DNA from: Cyanothece sp. UBA12306
Lineage (GTDB): Bacteria; Cyanobacteriota; Cyanobacteriia; Cyanobacteriales; Microcystaceae
Length of the DNA: 13,224 nt
Reading direction: 5' to 3'
Assembly (NCBI GenBank): GCA_003448685.1
Contig: DLXW01000231.1
Coordinates: 1,989-15,212 of the forward strand
In this document: positions 1 to 6,980 of the stretch, piece by piece
Layout of the letters: the number at the start of each line of letters is the position of its first letter
Position numbering within the stretch: position 1 is the first letter of the stretch
Notes under the pieces: generated by a model
Database searches by the model: none
The model's input: the letters and a program-made list of their open reading frames with translations, nothing else
What the model was told of the DNA's origin: nothing
Program-made: the position numbers and the translations under genes

Positions 1-59
1 ATACTTTAATCGCCATAGTTGTCGAGTAATAGACCAATACTTACTATTATCTAACATTC

Positions 60-111
60 ATTAACAAAAGATAGCTGTCAGGGACAAAAAATGAGGAGAC
101 CCTGACAGCTA
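60..111 (-). terminator. Intrinsic terminator of thrC
   Basis: A perfect 12-bp inverted repeat (TAGCTGTCAGGG at 72-83 and its complement at 100-111) encloses a 16-nt loop. It lies 12 bases past the thrC stop. Read on the minus strand, the stem is followed by a T-rich run (TCTTTTGTT). Stem length, position and T-tract fit a Rho-independent terminator. Confidence 0.8.
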
Positions 112-123
112 CTTTAGCGGGGA

Positions 124-1428
124 CTAAACTAAAACCTGTTGCCATTCTAGACGTTCTAGAGTCCGAGAACGTTCCAAAGCACGCTCAAAACTATCGAGTT
201 TGGGTTCAATGGTCAGAGGTTCGCCAATGTGACCTTGTACTGCTTCCTGGGTTTTTAGTCCATTTCCAGTGATATAAACCACTGTAGTTTCTTCAGGGTC
301 GATTTTACCCGATTCCACTAACTTTTTCAACACTGCAACAGTAGTTCCACCCGCAGTTTCCGTAAAGATACCTTCGGTTTCAGCCAAAAGTTTGATCCCT
401 TCGATAATTTCTGGATCAGTAACACTTTCAATATTACCGTTGGTTTTGCGGGCAATATCTAGGGCATAATATCCATCAGCAGGATTACCAATGGCAATGG
501 ATTTAGCAACGGTATTAGGTTTAACGGGGGTCACAAAGTCCCGTCCTTCTTTAAAAGCAGCCGCAATGGGAGAACAACCTTCTGCTTGGGCCCCACTGAA
601 ACGAACGGCTTTATCTTCGACTAACCCAACTTTAACAAATTCTTGGAAGCCCTTGTAAATCTTAGTGTAGAGAGAACCAGAAGCTAAAGGTGCGACCACA
701 TGATCAGGAAGTTTCCAACCTAATTGTTCAGCAACTTCAAATCCTAAAGTCTTTGACCCTTCGGAATAGTAAGGACGTAGATTAATATTAACGAATCCCC
801 AGCCGTAGCTATTACCCACTTCGCAACAGAGACGGTTTACTTGGTCATAGTTGCCTTTAACGGCCATCACGGTAGGATTGTAGATTAGGGTTCCCAGGAC
901 TTTACCCGCTTCCAAATCAGCCGGAATGAATACACAACAATCTAAACCAGCGTGGGCAGCGATCGCGGCGGTGGAATTGGCTAAATTCCCTGTACTCGCG
1001 CAAGAAACTGTACTAAATCCTAATTCTCTAGCTCTAGTTAGGGCAACAGAAACCACCCTATCTTTAAAGCTAAGGGTTGGCATATTCACCGCATCGTTTT
1101 TAATGTAGAGATTTTTTAGACCCAGGCGACGGGCTAAACGATGAGATTTGACCAGAGGAGTCATTCCAGTACCCACATCAATGGGATTTTCGCTTTCTAC
1201 AGGCAAAAATGCTTTATAACGCCAAATGGAGTTAGGACCGGCTTCAATGGTTTGACGGCTAACTTGGGCGCGAATTGCATCGTAGTCATAAGCCACTTCC
1301 AGAGGAGAAAAGGTTTCTTCGCAAACATGAAGGGCTTTGAGAGGATATTTAACACCACCTTCTTTAGAAACAAGATGGGTGAAGGTGGCCTTCTTTGTTG
1401 GGGTTAAAGTTTGAGTTGCCTGGGTCAT
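124..1428 (-). CDS. thrC: Threonine synthase
   Basis: PLP-dependent lyase that converts O-phospho-L-homoserine to L-threonine plus phosphate, the last step of threonine synthesis in the cytosol. The 434-residue protein has the fold-type II PLP signature: SFKDR with the cofactor lysine at K122, an ASTGNLANS phosphate-side loop near 144-152, a serine/glycine-rich ASGS segment near 249-252, and the C-terminal TGNGLKT segment near 387-393. The length and the N-terminal extension before the catalytic core suit cyanobacterial and plant-like enzymes. An upstream in-frame ATG at 1498-1500 would add 24 residues, but the extension (CLCYYH and so on) is not family-like and overlaps a good promoter, so the ATG at 1428 is chosen. 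The gene stands alone with its own promoter and terminator. No riboswitch or leader peptide is visible in the short 5' leader. Confidence 0.95.
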   Translation of the reverse strand: MTQATQTLTPTKKATFTHLVSKEGGVKYPLKALHVCEETFSPLEVAYDYDAIRAQVSRQTIEAGPNSIWRYKAFLPVESENPIDVGTGMTPLVKSHRLARRLGLKNLYIKNDAVNMPTLSFKDRVVSVALTRARELGFSTVSCASTGNLANSTAAIAAHAGLDCCVFIPADLEAGKVLGTLIYNPTVMAVKGNYDQVNRLCCEVGNSYGWGFVNINLRPYYSEGSKTLGFEVAEQLGWKLPDHVVAPLASGSLYTKIYKGFQEFVKVGLVEDKAVRFSGAQAEGCSPIAAAFKEGRDFVTPVKPNTVAKSIAIGNPADGYYALDIARKTNGNIESVTDPEIIEGIKLLAETEGIFTETAGGTTVAVLKKLVESGKIDPEETTVVYITGNGLKTQEAVQGHIGEPLTIEPKLDSFERALERSRTLERLEWQQVLV

Positions 1429-1467
1429 GGGTCTTCTGATCCTGTTCTTCGGTGAATCTGTTAGATG

Positions 1468-1496
1468 ATAGTAACATAGGCAAAATCCACCGTCAA
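1468..1496 (-). promoter_or_regulatory. Sigma-70-type promoter of thrC
   Basis: On the minus strand a -35 box TTGACG (1491-1496, 5 of 6 consensus) is separated by exactly 17 nt from a -10 box TACTAT (1468-1473, 4 of 6). The predicted transcript would start near 1461, about 33 nt before the ATG at 1428. It would exclude the upstream ATG at 1500, which supports the shorter thrC start. Confidence 0.6.
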
Positions 1497-1653
1497 ACAT
1501 ACCCGATAAAAAAAGTCGGCTTTGAGTAAAAGTCTTTTGGTGATTGGGTTTGATCTATTTTGTAAAGTATTTTAGATGGAAGCTTGACCTAAAATTTGGG
1601 AAAAAAGACGATTATGTTTTAGAATTAGTCTTAATTTTTCAGACCTAAACATT

Positions 1654-1821
1654 ATGCATGAAATGTATTTAGCTTTGAGAGTTGAGTTTGCCGAACGAGC
1701 TAACAGCACTTTATCTGTAGGACTAGGGGAGAATCCAAGGCAAGCTTATTTTGCTCTAAAACTAGCAAAAACAAGTGGTAAGAATTGTGTTCGTCAATTT
1801 AAGGAGCTTGCTAATGGCTAA
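1654..1821 (+). pseudogene. Relic ORF resembling the C-terminal part of an mCpol (minimal CRISPR polymerase) palm domain
   Basis: A 55-codon ORF (ATG to TAA) begins MHEMYLALRVEF. Its core, STLSVGLGENPRQAY followed by FALKLAKTSGKNCV, has the pattern of the last strand-helix of Cas10/GGDEF-like palm domains (S-[VI]-G-[IL]-G, x(4-6), A-Y-x-A-L-x-x-A-K-x-S-G-K-N). That pattern is most like mCpol, a stand-alone palm linked to cyclic-nucleotide defence. Family recall is from memory, not a search. The metal-binding GDGD/GGDD half that should lie upstream is absent: the bases before 1654 hit stops in the same frame (for example TGA near 1585) and no other frame gives the missing motif. A catalytic product is therefore not expected. 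The stop overlaps the next ORF by 8 nt (ATGGCTAA), as in an operon. It could alternatively be a small unrelated gene. Confidence 0.45.
1801..1806 (+). promoter_or_regulatory. Shine-Dalgarno of the 1814 mini-ORF
   Basis: AAGGAG lies inside the end of the preceding ORF, 7 nt before the ATG at 1814. This is ideal spacing and the main reason to regard the 42-codon ORF as translated, at least formerly. Confidence 0.6.
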
Positions 1822-1942
1822 GACTCTTTTTTTATTTCTATTTTCACCTCAAGAAGAATATCCTGACTACTGGACTCAAGGGGAAACTGAGCAAGAATTA
1901 AAAGAGAGCCTGCTCGATATTTATCATGAATTAACCAAGTAG
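1814..1942 (+). pseudogene. Shortened HicB-like antitoxin ORF
   Basis: A 42-residue ORF starting MAKTLFLFLFSPQEE. Residues 16-42 (YPDYWTQGETEQELKES, then LLDIYHELTK) match the typical core of small cyanobacterial HicB-family antitoxins, in which a 'PDYWTQGET' turn is followed by an amphipathic helix ending in 'DIYxxLTSGEIPGVRK'. Here the protein stops right after LTK, so the usual tail is missing. The first strand also seems compressed, as if a few residues between FLF and EEYPDYW were lost. No HicA toxin lies next to it: the next gene is a convergent esterase 30 bp away. Family assignment is from remembered patterns. It may be a truncated relic or a minimal peptide. Confidence 0.5.
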
Positions 1943-1972
1943 GAATGAAAGCCGACACGATTAAGTCTCAGT

Positions 1973-2893
1973 TTACCGGCCAAAAAAAATAGGTAATATA
2001 TATTCCATACGGCCAGACCAAGATTCTTCATCATGCTGACCCATAGGATCTTCAACTACAAAAAGATCCTTATTTTCTTGATAACCAAAATCTCTAACTA
2101 ATAAACATCGCATTTCTTGGCCTCTAACTGTCGCTCTTTCTTCAATAAACGAATTATGAAACCCACCTTCACGAACTAATCCCCAATCTAAATAAATTTT
2201 TAATTTATGGTGAGGATCTTGTAGCGCATTAGATCCTTCTCTGAGCAATGTAGAATCTTTTAAAGAACCAAACAAACCTAGGGACAATTGCGTAAAAGAA
2301 GAATCTATAATTGAATCAATTGAATCTAAACCTACCCAAAACGAAGGAGAAAGGGCGGCCACCAAGCGAAACTTATCAGGGTGTCGAGTTGCAGTGTAAA
2401 ATGCTGCTAATCCTCCGTGGGAAGATCCTAAAACCATGGAATGGTCGGGGTCACTAAGAGTACGATAATTATTATCAACAAACCCTTTAACTGAATTGGC
2501 AACATAGCTTGCATATTGTTTAAGTCCTCCCCATTGACGACCCCAAACGGGAGCATGAGTATATTCATAGTCGCGGTTAATTGGACAAATACCTACTAAA
2601 ATCACTTTATGAATTTGATTGAGAATATAAAGTCTCGTCAAAAGCTTACCCATATTCCAGGTTTTATGCTGAATACCTCCAGGAAAAAAGGCAGTATCGC
2701 CATCATTCATATAAATGACAGGATAAGCTTCTTGACTAATTTCATAATCTCGCGGGATGAATATATGGACTTGATGAGGTTGATCGTAGGGATTTTCTCC
2801 TTGAAGATGATCGTAGGTGTGGAAATAGCCACCCCAATAGCCGTCATCATGATACCAAGCTTGTTGCCCACCCTTGGTGAATTGTTCAGCCAT
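1973..2893 (-). CDS. Esterase-family alpha/beta hydrolase (esterase D/PF00756-like)
   Basis: A 306-residue soluble protein without signal peptide. It shows the alpha/beta-hydrolase nucleophile elbow G-S-S158-H-G-G (residues 156-161) after a hydrophobic strand, and an early PVIYMNDGDTAFF segment (58-70) typical of the esterase D/Fes/antigen-85 branch, where an 'YLLDG' motif follows the second strand. Likely triad partners are an acid in the strand around 232-240 (KIYLDWG, D236) and His287 near the end (MGQHDEESW), matching the usual H-x-x-x-x-W context. It probably hydrolyses carboxylic esters; the substrate cannot be told. The ATG at 2893 has no Shine-Dalgarno. It sits 64 bp downstream of the DUF1499 gene on the same strand and may share its transcript. 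Confidence 0.8.
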   Translation of the reverse strand: MAEQFTKGGQQAWYHDDGYWGGYFHTYDHLQGENPYDQPHQVHIFIPRDYEISQEAYPVIYMNDGDTAFFPGGIQHKTWNMGKLLTRLYILNQIHKVILVGICPINRDYEYTHAPVWGRQWGGLKQYASYVANSVKGFVDNNYRTLSDPDHSMVLGSSHGGLAAFYTATRHPDKFRLVAALSPSFWVGLDSIDSIIDSSFTQLSLGLFGSLKDSTLLREGSNALQDPHHKLKIYLDWGLVREGGFHNSFIEERATVRGQEMRCLLVRDFGYQENKDLFVVEDPMGQHDEESWSGRMEYILPIFFGR

Positions 2894-2957
2894 AAATAGT
2901 TAATAATAATTGATAGGTTTATGAAACCCAAGAGTTCTAATTACCTAAGCAATATTT

Positions 2958-3338
2958 TTATTGTTTAACTTGTGACCTAATGCTTTCTATGCGTTGACGA
3001 TTAACCCCTAAATCTGATTTTCCTAAACGAGAAGCAGAACGAAGATGAATCACATTTTCATTGGGATCAAGATAGAATTCTACATCATCAACATAACCCA
3101 TTAATTTACTTTTAAATTCAGCATAAAGATAATTATCTGTTGCTTCGATAATGGTAGTTCTTTCCATCTGTTCAAGGATTTTTCTTAATTCAGAAATAGC
3201 CATAGCAGGCAAGGGGGAAATTGTGAATTGAGGATTAGAACTTTGACTACTTACACAATTTGGTGTCCCTGGACAAGGGGCTAACTTTCCGTCTTTTACA
3301 CCAAGATTTGTGGGGCGTGTTCCTGAAAAATTGAACAT
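2958..3338 (-). CDS. DUF1499 family protein
   Basis: A 126-residue protein with the family hallmarks: an N-terminal LAPCPGTPNCVSSQ segment (19-32, Cys22 and Cys29), a middle amphipathic part, the YLYAEFKSKLMGYVDDVEF core (70-88), and the C-terminal SASRLGKSDLGVNRQRIE signature (101-118). The function of DUF1499 is not established; it is widespread in cyanobacteria, algae and proteobacteria. No signal peptide or transmembrane helix is visible. The frame opens with TTG codons at 3347 and 3344. The ATG at 3338 is preferred, although the nearest AGGA lies about 11 nt upstream of it and would also suit the TTG at 3344. The gene is followed on the same strand by the esterase. Confidence 0.85.
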   Translation of the reverse strand: MFNFSGTRPTNLGVKDGKLAPCPGTPNCVSSQSSNPQFTISPLPAMAISELRKILEQMERTTIIEATDNYLYAEFKSKLMGYVDDVEFYLDPNENVIHLRSASRLGKSDLGVNRQRIESIRSQVKQ

Positions 3339-3407
3339 GATCAACAATTTCCTACAAGTGTAATGTTTAGTTTAAGTAGATTGGAGTAAAATTAATCCAA
3401 TGAAGTG

Positions 3408-3465
3408 TCAATTAAATAAAAAATGACCCTTCTGATGTCAAATAAATCCAAGCAAACAGAAGGGT
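3408..3465 (-). terminator. Intrinsic terminator of the ndhCKJ operon
   Basis: A perfect 9-bp inverted repeat (ACCCTTCTG at 3426-3434, CAGAAGGGT at 3457-3465) has a 22-nt loop. On the minus strand it is followed by CATTTTTTATTTAATT. It lies about 60 nt past the ndhJ stop, with no other gene between. The long loop makes it somewhat less than ideal. Confidence 0.7.
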
Positions 3466-3527
3466 AATTTTAATATTTTAATAATACCTTAAATGCGTCA
3501 GCAATGAGCAGTAGATACTTACTACCA

Positions 3528-4052
3528 TCAATAAGCGTCTTGCAACTCGTAAAAATCAGGGGACACATAATCTTTGCGTAATGGCCAACCTACCCAATCT
3601 TCTGGCATCAAAATCCGTTTGAGATCGGGGTGTCCCTCATAGATAATGCCATACATATCATAACTTTCCCTTTCTTGCCAATCTGCAGCCTTCCAAATCC
3701 AGTAAACAGAGGGAACACGTGGGTTATCCCTAGGTAAAAACACCTTGAGACGGACTTCTTCAGGGCGATCGCTATTATCAGTCAATTTAACCAAATGATA
3801 AAAGCTGACCAATTCTTTCCCTGGCCCTAGGTCAAATGCCCCTTGACATTGCAGATAATTAAACCCATAGGCATAAAGGGCTGTGGCCAACGGAATCAAA
3901 AATTCCCCATCTACTTTAATTAATTCTACTCCCAAGTGGTCGGGTTCTAGCAGTTCATGCTCGAAGCCATTTTCTGTTAACCAGCTTGACACAGGGCCTG
4001 CTTGAATAATAGACTCAGTTTCTGGAGTTTCTGGGTTATTTTCTTCAGCCAC
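3528..4052 (-). CDS. ndhJ: NAD(P)H-quinone oxidoreductase subunit J (30-kDa/NuoC-type)
   Basis: Peripheral-arm subunit of the cyanobacterial NDH-1 complex, in contact with NdhK and NdhH near the quinone site. The 174-residue length is normal. The complex I 30-kDa signature is plain near residues 127-161: [18 protein letters not shown] followed by [18 protein letters not shown]. The gene starts with GTG at 4050-4052 and overlaps the end of ndhK by 8 nt (GTGGCTGA), a classic translational-coupling arrangement. A perfect GGAGG lies 9 nt upstream, inside ndhK. A HIP1 site sits in the gene at 3765-3772. It is the last gene of the ndhC-ndhK-ndhJ operon, whose order is the same in chloroplast genomes. 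Confidence 0.97.
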   Translation of the reverse strand: MAEENNPETPETESIIQAGPVSSWLTENGFEHELLEPDHLGVELIKVDGEFLIPLATALYAYGFNYLQCQGAFDLGPGKELVSFYHLVKLTDNSDRPEEVRLKVFLPRDNPRVPSVYWIWKAADWQERESYDMYGIIYEGHPDLKRILMPEDWVGWPLRKDYVSPDFYELQDAY

Positions 4053-4797
4053 GGTTAATTTCCTCCTTTTGTGTTTCAGATACTAAAGCGGGGGGAACTG
4101 GCATACCGATCGCGTCGGTTAATTCTTTGGGTGGAGTTTGACGGGTTGGAGTTTGTAGATATTTACCAGTCAACATCGGATCAACTGCCTTCATATTATG
4201 GGTGATACTATGATAGCGATGGGTTTGTTCCATCACGGTTGCCCGTTCCTGAATAGTTTCATTAGAGACTTTCTTGCGTAGTTTGACGATCGCATCAAAA
4301 ATGGCTTCAGGACGGGGAGGACATCCTGGAATGTAAACATCTACAGGTATAAGTTTATCTACACCTCTAACGGCAGTGGTAGAGTCGCTGCTGAACATTC
4401 CTCCGGTAATAGTACAAGCTCCCATAGCGATGACATATTTAGGTTCTGGCATTTCTTCGTAGAGACGAACCAAAGCCGGGGCCATTTTCATCGTAATGGT
4501 TCCAGCGGTAATAATTAAATCTGCCTGTCTCGGACTAGAACGGGGAACTAGACCAAAACGGTCAAAATCAAAGCGAGAACCAATCAAAGCGGCAAATTCG
4601 ATAAAACAGCAGGCCGTTCCATAAAGAAGAGGCCAGAGGCTCGATAAACGCGCCCAATTATGGAGATCATCAACGGTAGTCAGGATGATATTTTCTGATA
4701 GATCTTGAGTAACCTGGCCGCGAGCAATAGGATTAAGAATTTTTTCGGTTTGTTGCTGTTGGATGGTGGTTAAATCAGGGGTAGGATTAGGACTCAT
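4045..4797 (-). CDS. ndhK: NAD(P)H-quinone oxidoreductase subunit K (NuoB/PSST-type)
   Basis: Carries the terminal [4Fe-4S] cluster N2 of NDH-1, the electron donor to plastoquinone. The cluster ligands are visible: the tandem C63-C64 in [12 protein letters not shown]128 in [11 protein letters not shown], and C159 in [12 protein letters not shown]. The 250-residue length is typical of cyanobacteria, with a low-complexity Gln-rich N-terminus (TIQQQQTEK) and a variable C-terminal tail after about residue 175. The ATG at 4797 follows the ndhC stop by 43 nt and has no evident Shine-Dalgarno, so translation may depend on coupling or on leader structure. The end overlaps ndhJ. Confidence 0.97.
   Translation of the reverse strand: MSPNPTPDLTTIQQQQTEKILNPIARGQVTQDLSENIILTTVDDLHNWARLSSLWPLLYGTACCFIEFAALIGSRFDFDRFGLVPRSSPRQADLIITAGTITMKMAPALVRLYEEMPEPKYVIAMGACTITGGMFSSDSTTAVRGVDKLIPVDVYIPGCPPRPEAIFDAIVKLRKKVSNETIQERATVMEQTHRYHSITHNMKAVDPMLTGKYLQTPTRQTPPKELTDAIGMPVPPALVSETQKEEINRG
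4062..4066 (-). promoter_or_regulatory. Shine-Dalgarno fixing the GTG start of ndhJ
   Basis: On the minus strand, AAAGGAGGA lies inside the last codons of ndhK with GGAGG 9 nt before the GTG at 4052. It supports GTG as the real start and explains efficient re-initiation after the ndhK stop. Confidence 0.75.
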
Positions 4798-4840
4798 GAT
4801 AGGGTTATAATCAAGGAAAAATTAACAGTTAATCGCTGAT

Positions 4841-5203
4841 TTAGGACCATTCGAGGGCACCTTTGCGCCAAGCATAGACCAAAGCAATTACTAGAATAGC
4901 AATAAAAATGAGGGCTTCAATGAAGGCCAGCAGTCCCAGACGATTGAAAGCTACAGCCCAAGGGTACAAAAAGACGGTTTCTACGTCAAAGACTACAAAG
5001 ACTAAGGCAAACATATAATAGCGGATATTGAATTGAATCCATGCTCCACCGATGGGTTCCATTCCTGATTCGTAGGTGGTAACTCGTTCTGGACCGCCAC
5101 CACTGGGGCGTAAAAGTTTTGAAGCGGTGAGGGCGAGGATGGGGACTAAACTGCACGCGAGTAAAAATCCGAGTAAATATTCGTAGCCGTTCAAGACAAA
5201 CAC
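4841..5203 (-). CDS. ndhC: NAD(P)H-quinone oxidoreductase subunit 3 (NuoA-type)
   Basis: Small membrane subunit of NDH-1 in the thylakoid membrane, at the junction of membrane and peripheral arms. From the GTG at 5201-5203 the protein is 120 residues, the standard NdhC length, beginning [15 protein letters not shown]. Three hydrophobic helices are seen (about 5-27, 62-82, 93-113). The conserved loop [19 protein letters not shown] (42-60) and [10 protein letters not shown] (73-82) are intact. The frame is open further upstream to another GTG at 5251, giving 136 residues, but the additional 16 residues are hydrophilic and do not belong to the family. An AGGAG (5217-5221) lies 13 nt before the chosen start, slightly far but usable. 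It is the first gene of ndhCKJ. Confidence 0.95.
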   Translation of the reverse strand: MFVLNGYEYLLGFLLACSLVPILALTASKLLRPSGGGPERVTTYESGMEPIGGAWIQFNIRYYMFALVFVVFDVETVFLYPWAVAFNRLGLLAFIEALIFIAILVIALVYAWRKGALEWS

Positions 5204-5256
5204 TGTTTTTCGGTAACTCCTCTCAATACAAATTCTGCTTTGGTTAACCACTCTTA

Positions 5257-5262
5257 ATTATA
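5257..5262 (-). promoter_or_regulatory. -10 box upstream of ndhC
   Basis: A perfect TATAAT on the minus strand lies about 54 nt upstream of the ndhC GTG start. At 17-nt spacing the -35 position reads GAAACC, which is not consensus, so an activator or a weak -35 would be needed. Transcription starting just downstream would also exclude the longer 136-residue reading of ndhC. Confidence 0.45.
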
Positions 5263-5304
5263 AAGGCAATATTGCGGTCGGTTTCTTAGAGACAATTTAA
5301 AGAA

Positions 5305-5490
5305 ATGATGAATTTGCTTGAGAAGATGAGTAGGGAAAGCTCTAGGAGGTTCCAAGAGGCAGCAAGAAATGGATTTACCATGGCAGGTCAAATTCAATTG
5401 AATAGCTTACCTAGAATGTCGCCAGAATGCCCCGCCACATTTTAAGGGCAGGATACTCACCAAAATTGGTGGGGGGGGAGTATGTCAATG
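5305..5490 (+). mobile_element. Possible IS200/IS605-type remnant: short ORF plus G-rich end hairpin
   Basis: A 46-codon plus-strand ORF (5305-5445) starts MMNLLEKMSRESSRRF and ends SLPRMSPECPATF. It is followed at once by two stem structures: TGCCC/GGGCA (5428-5432 with 5446-5450), and a larger hairpin with ATACTC (5453-5458) pairing GAGTAT (5478-5483) and ACCAA/TTGGT inside. In the larger hairpin the right arm carries seven additional Gs in a run of eight. A short tail ORF running into a G/C-rich hairpin followed by TGTCAA resembles the tnpB 3' end and right end of cyanobacterial IS200/IS605 elements. No transposase catalytic or zinc-ribbon motif remains, so this stays a guess. The hairpin may instead serve as the 3' end of the serine hydrolase mRNA. 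Confidence 0.3.
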
Positions 5491-6810
5491 ATTGATCAGG
5501 TACTCCGCTACAGCTTGGTAAGCTGGCAGGGAAGTGGGATCTATCTTCGCATTTTTGGCCTCGGGAAAAGACGCGAAGCGTACAATAACCATCTCTGCCG
5601 AGGGATCAAGATAAATGGTCTGTCCATGCACACCACGTGCGGCAAAGGCACCGTGCCTATTATGCAAAACCCACCACATACTGCGATAACTGCCTCCTTT
5701 GAGAGTTGTGTAACCTGCTTTAGCGAAAGCACTTTTATCTCCACCAGTTCGGATCTTCTCCACCACCTTTTGGGGGAAAAGTCGTTCACCATTAATAACA
5801 CCTTCATTTAACATCAGTAGACCAATGCGACCTAGATCCCTTAGTCCTGCACTGAGACCACCTCCAGCAAAGGGAGTTCCTTTGGCATCTATAGTCATAT
5901 AGGCATCTTGTTCTGCGCCCATCTTGCTCCAGATCCGTTCAGACAATAATTCTGTAATTTCCTTACCTGTAACCCGTGAGATAATCCATCCGAGTGCATC
6001 AGTGTTAATGGTTTTGTAGCCAAAAGACTCGCCGTGAGTTCCATCTTTCTCGACTGTCTGGAGGTACTCGAAATAGCCGTTGGGTCCTGTATAGTCTTGT
6101 GGTTTTGGTAATGGATTGGCGGCGGCTGAATATGTCCAAATATCAGCTTTCGGGTCAGAGTAGTCCTCGCTGTAGTCAAGTGCTGTGGTCATATCCATTA
6201 CTTGGCGTACAGTAGCACTGCCAAAGGCACTATTTTCGAGTTCAGGAACTATAGAAGAGACTTTTGCTTCCTCGTCAAGTAAACCTTCTACTACAAGTAT
6301 CTCGGCCAAAAGCCCAGTTAATGATTTGGTCATCGACATTGCAGCGTGTTTGCTCACTTCATCGAGACAACCCAAGTATTTTTCATAGATAACTTTTCCT
6401 TTATGCAAAATCAGGATGCCGTCTGTATAATTCGATGAAAGTGACTCCGCCCAGGTTATGGTTTCCGTGCTACCTAGTGGTGTAAAACTCAAAGAGTCGA
6501 TACCATCATCAATGGCGTATTCTAATGGGATTGGTGAACCAATTCCTCGACTTATCCCCTCGGTAGGCACTAGCTCACGAATATGGCACACAGTCCAGCG
6601 TAATTTGGGAAAGCTAAAGTAGTTCGATTGGGGTTGCATTATTAGTTGATCCGGTGGTGGTGGGAAACCTTCCATCCAGCCCAACTTCTTGGGATCTGAT
6701 TCTTCAGCACTCAAAACTTCTCTAATTTGAGCGCTTGCTTGACTCAAACTACCAACATAAATAGCAAAACCCAAGAAAATCACAAGAAAACCACGCATTA
6801 AAGAATACAT
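5485..6810 (-). CDS. Exported beta-lactamase-fold serine hydrolase (class C/NylB-like, PF00144)
   Basis: A 441-residue protein (from the ATG at 6810) with a Sec-type signal peptide: a short basic start with Arg6, a hydrophobic stretch (about 7-19), then SQASA|Q with likely cleavage after A27. It should act in the periplasm or outside. The penicillin-binding fold motifs are S159-M-T-K162 (nucleophile and general base), Y265-K-T-I-N269 in place of Y-x-N, and H395-G-Q in place of the K-T-G triad. The H-G form is common in esterase/amidase members such as 6-aminohexanoate-dimer hydrolase (NylB), so true beta-lactamase activity is not implied. The substrate is unknown. An in-frame TTG (6813) precedes the ATG; a weak GAGAAA lies 7 nt before the ATG. 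Its stop codon touches the G-rich hairpin at 5453-5483. It is divergent from the DUF389 gene. Confidence 0.85.
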   Translation of the reverse strand: MYSLMRGFLVIFLGFAIYVGSLSQASAQIREVLSAEESDPKKLGWMEGFPPPPDQLIMQPQSNYFSFPKLRWTVCHIRELVPTEGISRGIGSPIPLEYAIDDGIDSLSFTPLGSTETITWAESLSSNYTDGILILHKGKVIYEKYLGCLDEVSKHAAMSMTKSLTGLLAEILVVEGLLDEEAKVSSIVPELENSAFGSATVRQVMDMTTALDYSEDYSDPKADIWTYSAAANPLPKPQDYTGPNGYFEYLQTVEKDGTHGESFGYKTINTDALGWIISRVTGKEITELLSERIWSKMGAEQDAYMTIDAKGTPFAGGGLSAGLRDLGRIGLLMLNEGVINGERLFPQKVVEKIRTGGDKSAFAKAGYTTLKGGSYRSMWWVLHNRHGAFAARGVHGQTIYLDPSAEMVIVRFASFPEAKNAKIDPTSLPAYQAVAEYLINH

Positions 6811-6980
6811 CAATTATTTCTCTATATATAAAATTATATAATTACTACTTTCTCTGAAAAAGAAAGCAAAATTGAAACCTGTTATTAGAGAGTTGCTTCA
6901 ACACAATTATAGCTAAAATTTTAATGGAATTTTTATTGATTATTTCGTCATAATTGAATAAAAGCCAATCAACTTATTCT

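Noticed and set aside
926..1407. Two plus-strand open frames (926-1108, 1141-1407) opposite thrC
   Set aside because: They lie antisense within a well-conserved thrC, show no family motifs and have no ribosome sites; they are shadows of the real gene.
2609..2931. Open frames on both strands over the 5' half of the esterase gene
   Set aside because: Composition follows the esterase codons in other frames, with no recognisable protein features.
3380..3401. ATTGGA-N10-TCCAAT inverted repeat upstream of the DUF1499 gene as an operator
   Set aside because: Arms are only 6 bp in AT-rich DNA and there is no linked regulator; too weak to call.
5482..6388. Several frames (plus 5482-5811, minus 5541-5807, minus 5895-6179, plus 6185-6388) inside the serine hydrolase gene
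   Set aside because: All lie within the hydrolase frame that carries SMTK, YKTIN and HGQ; these are overlapping shadows without support.
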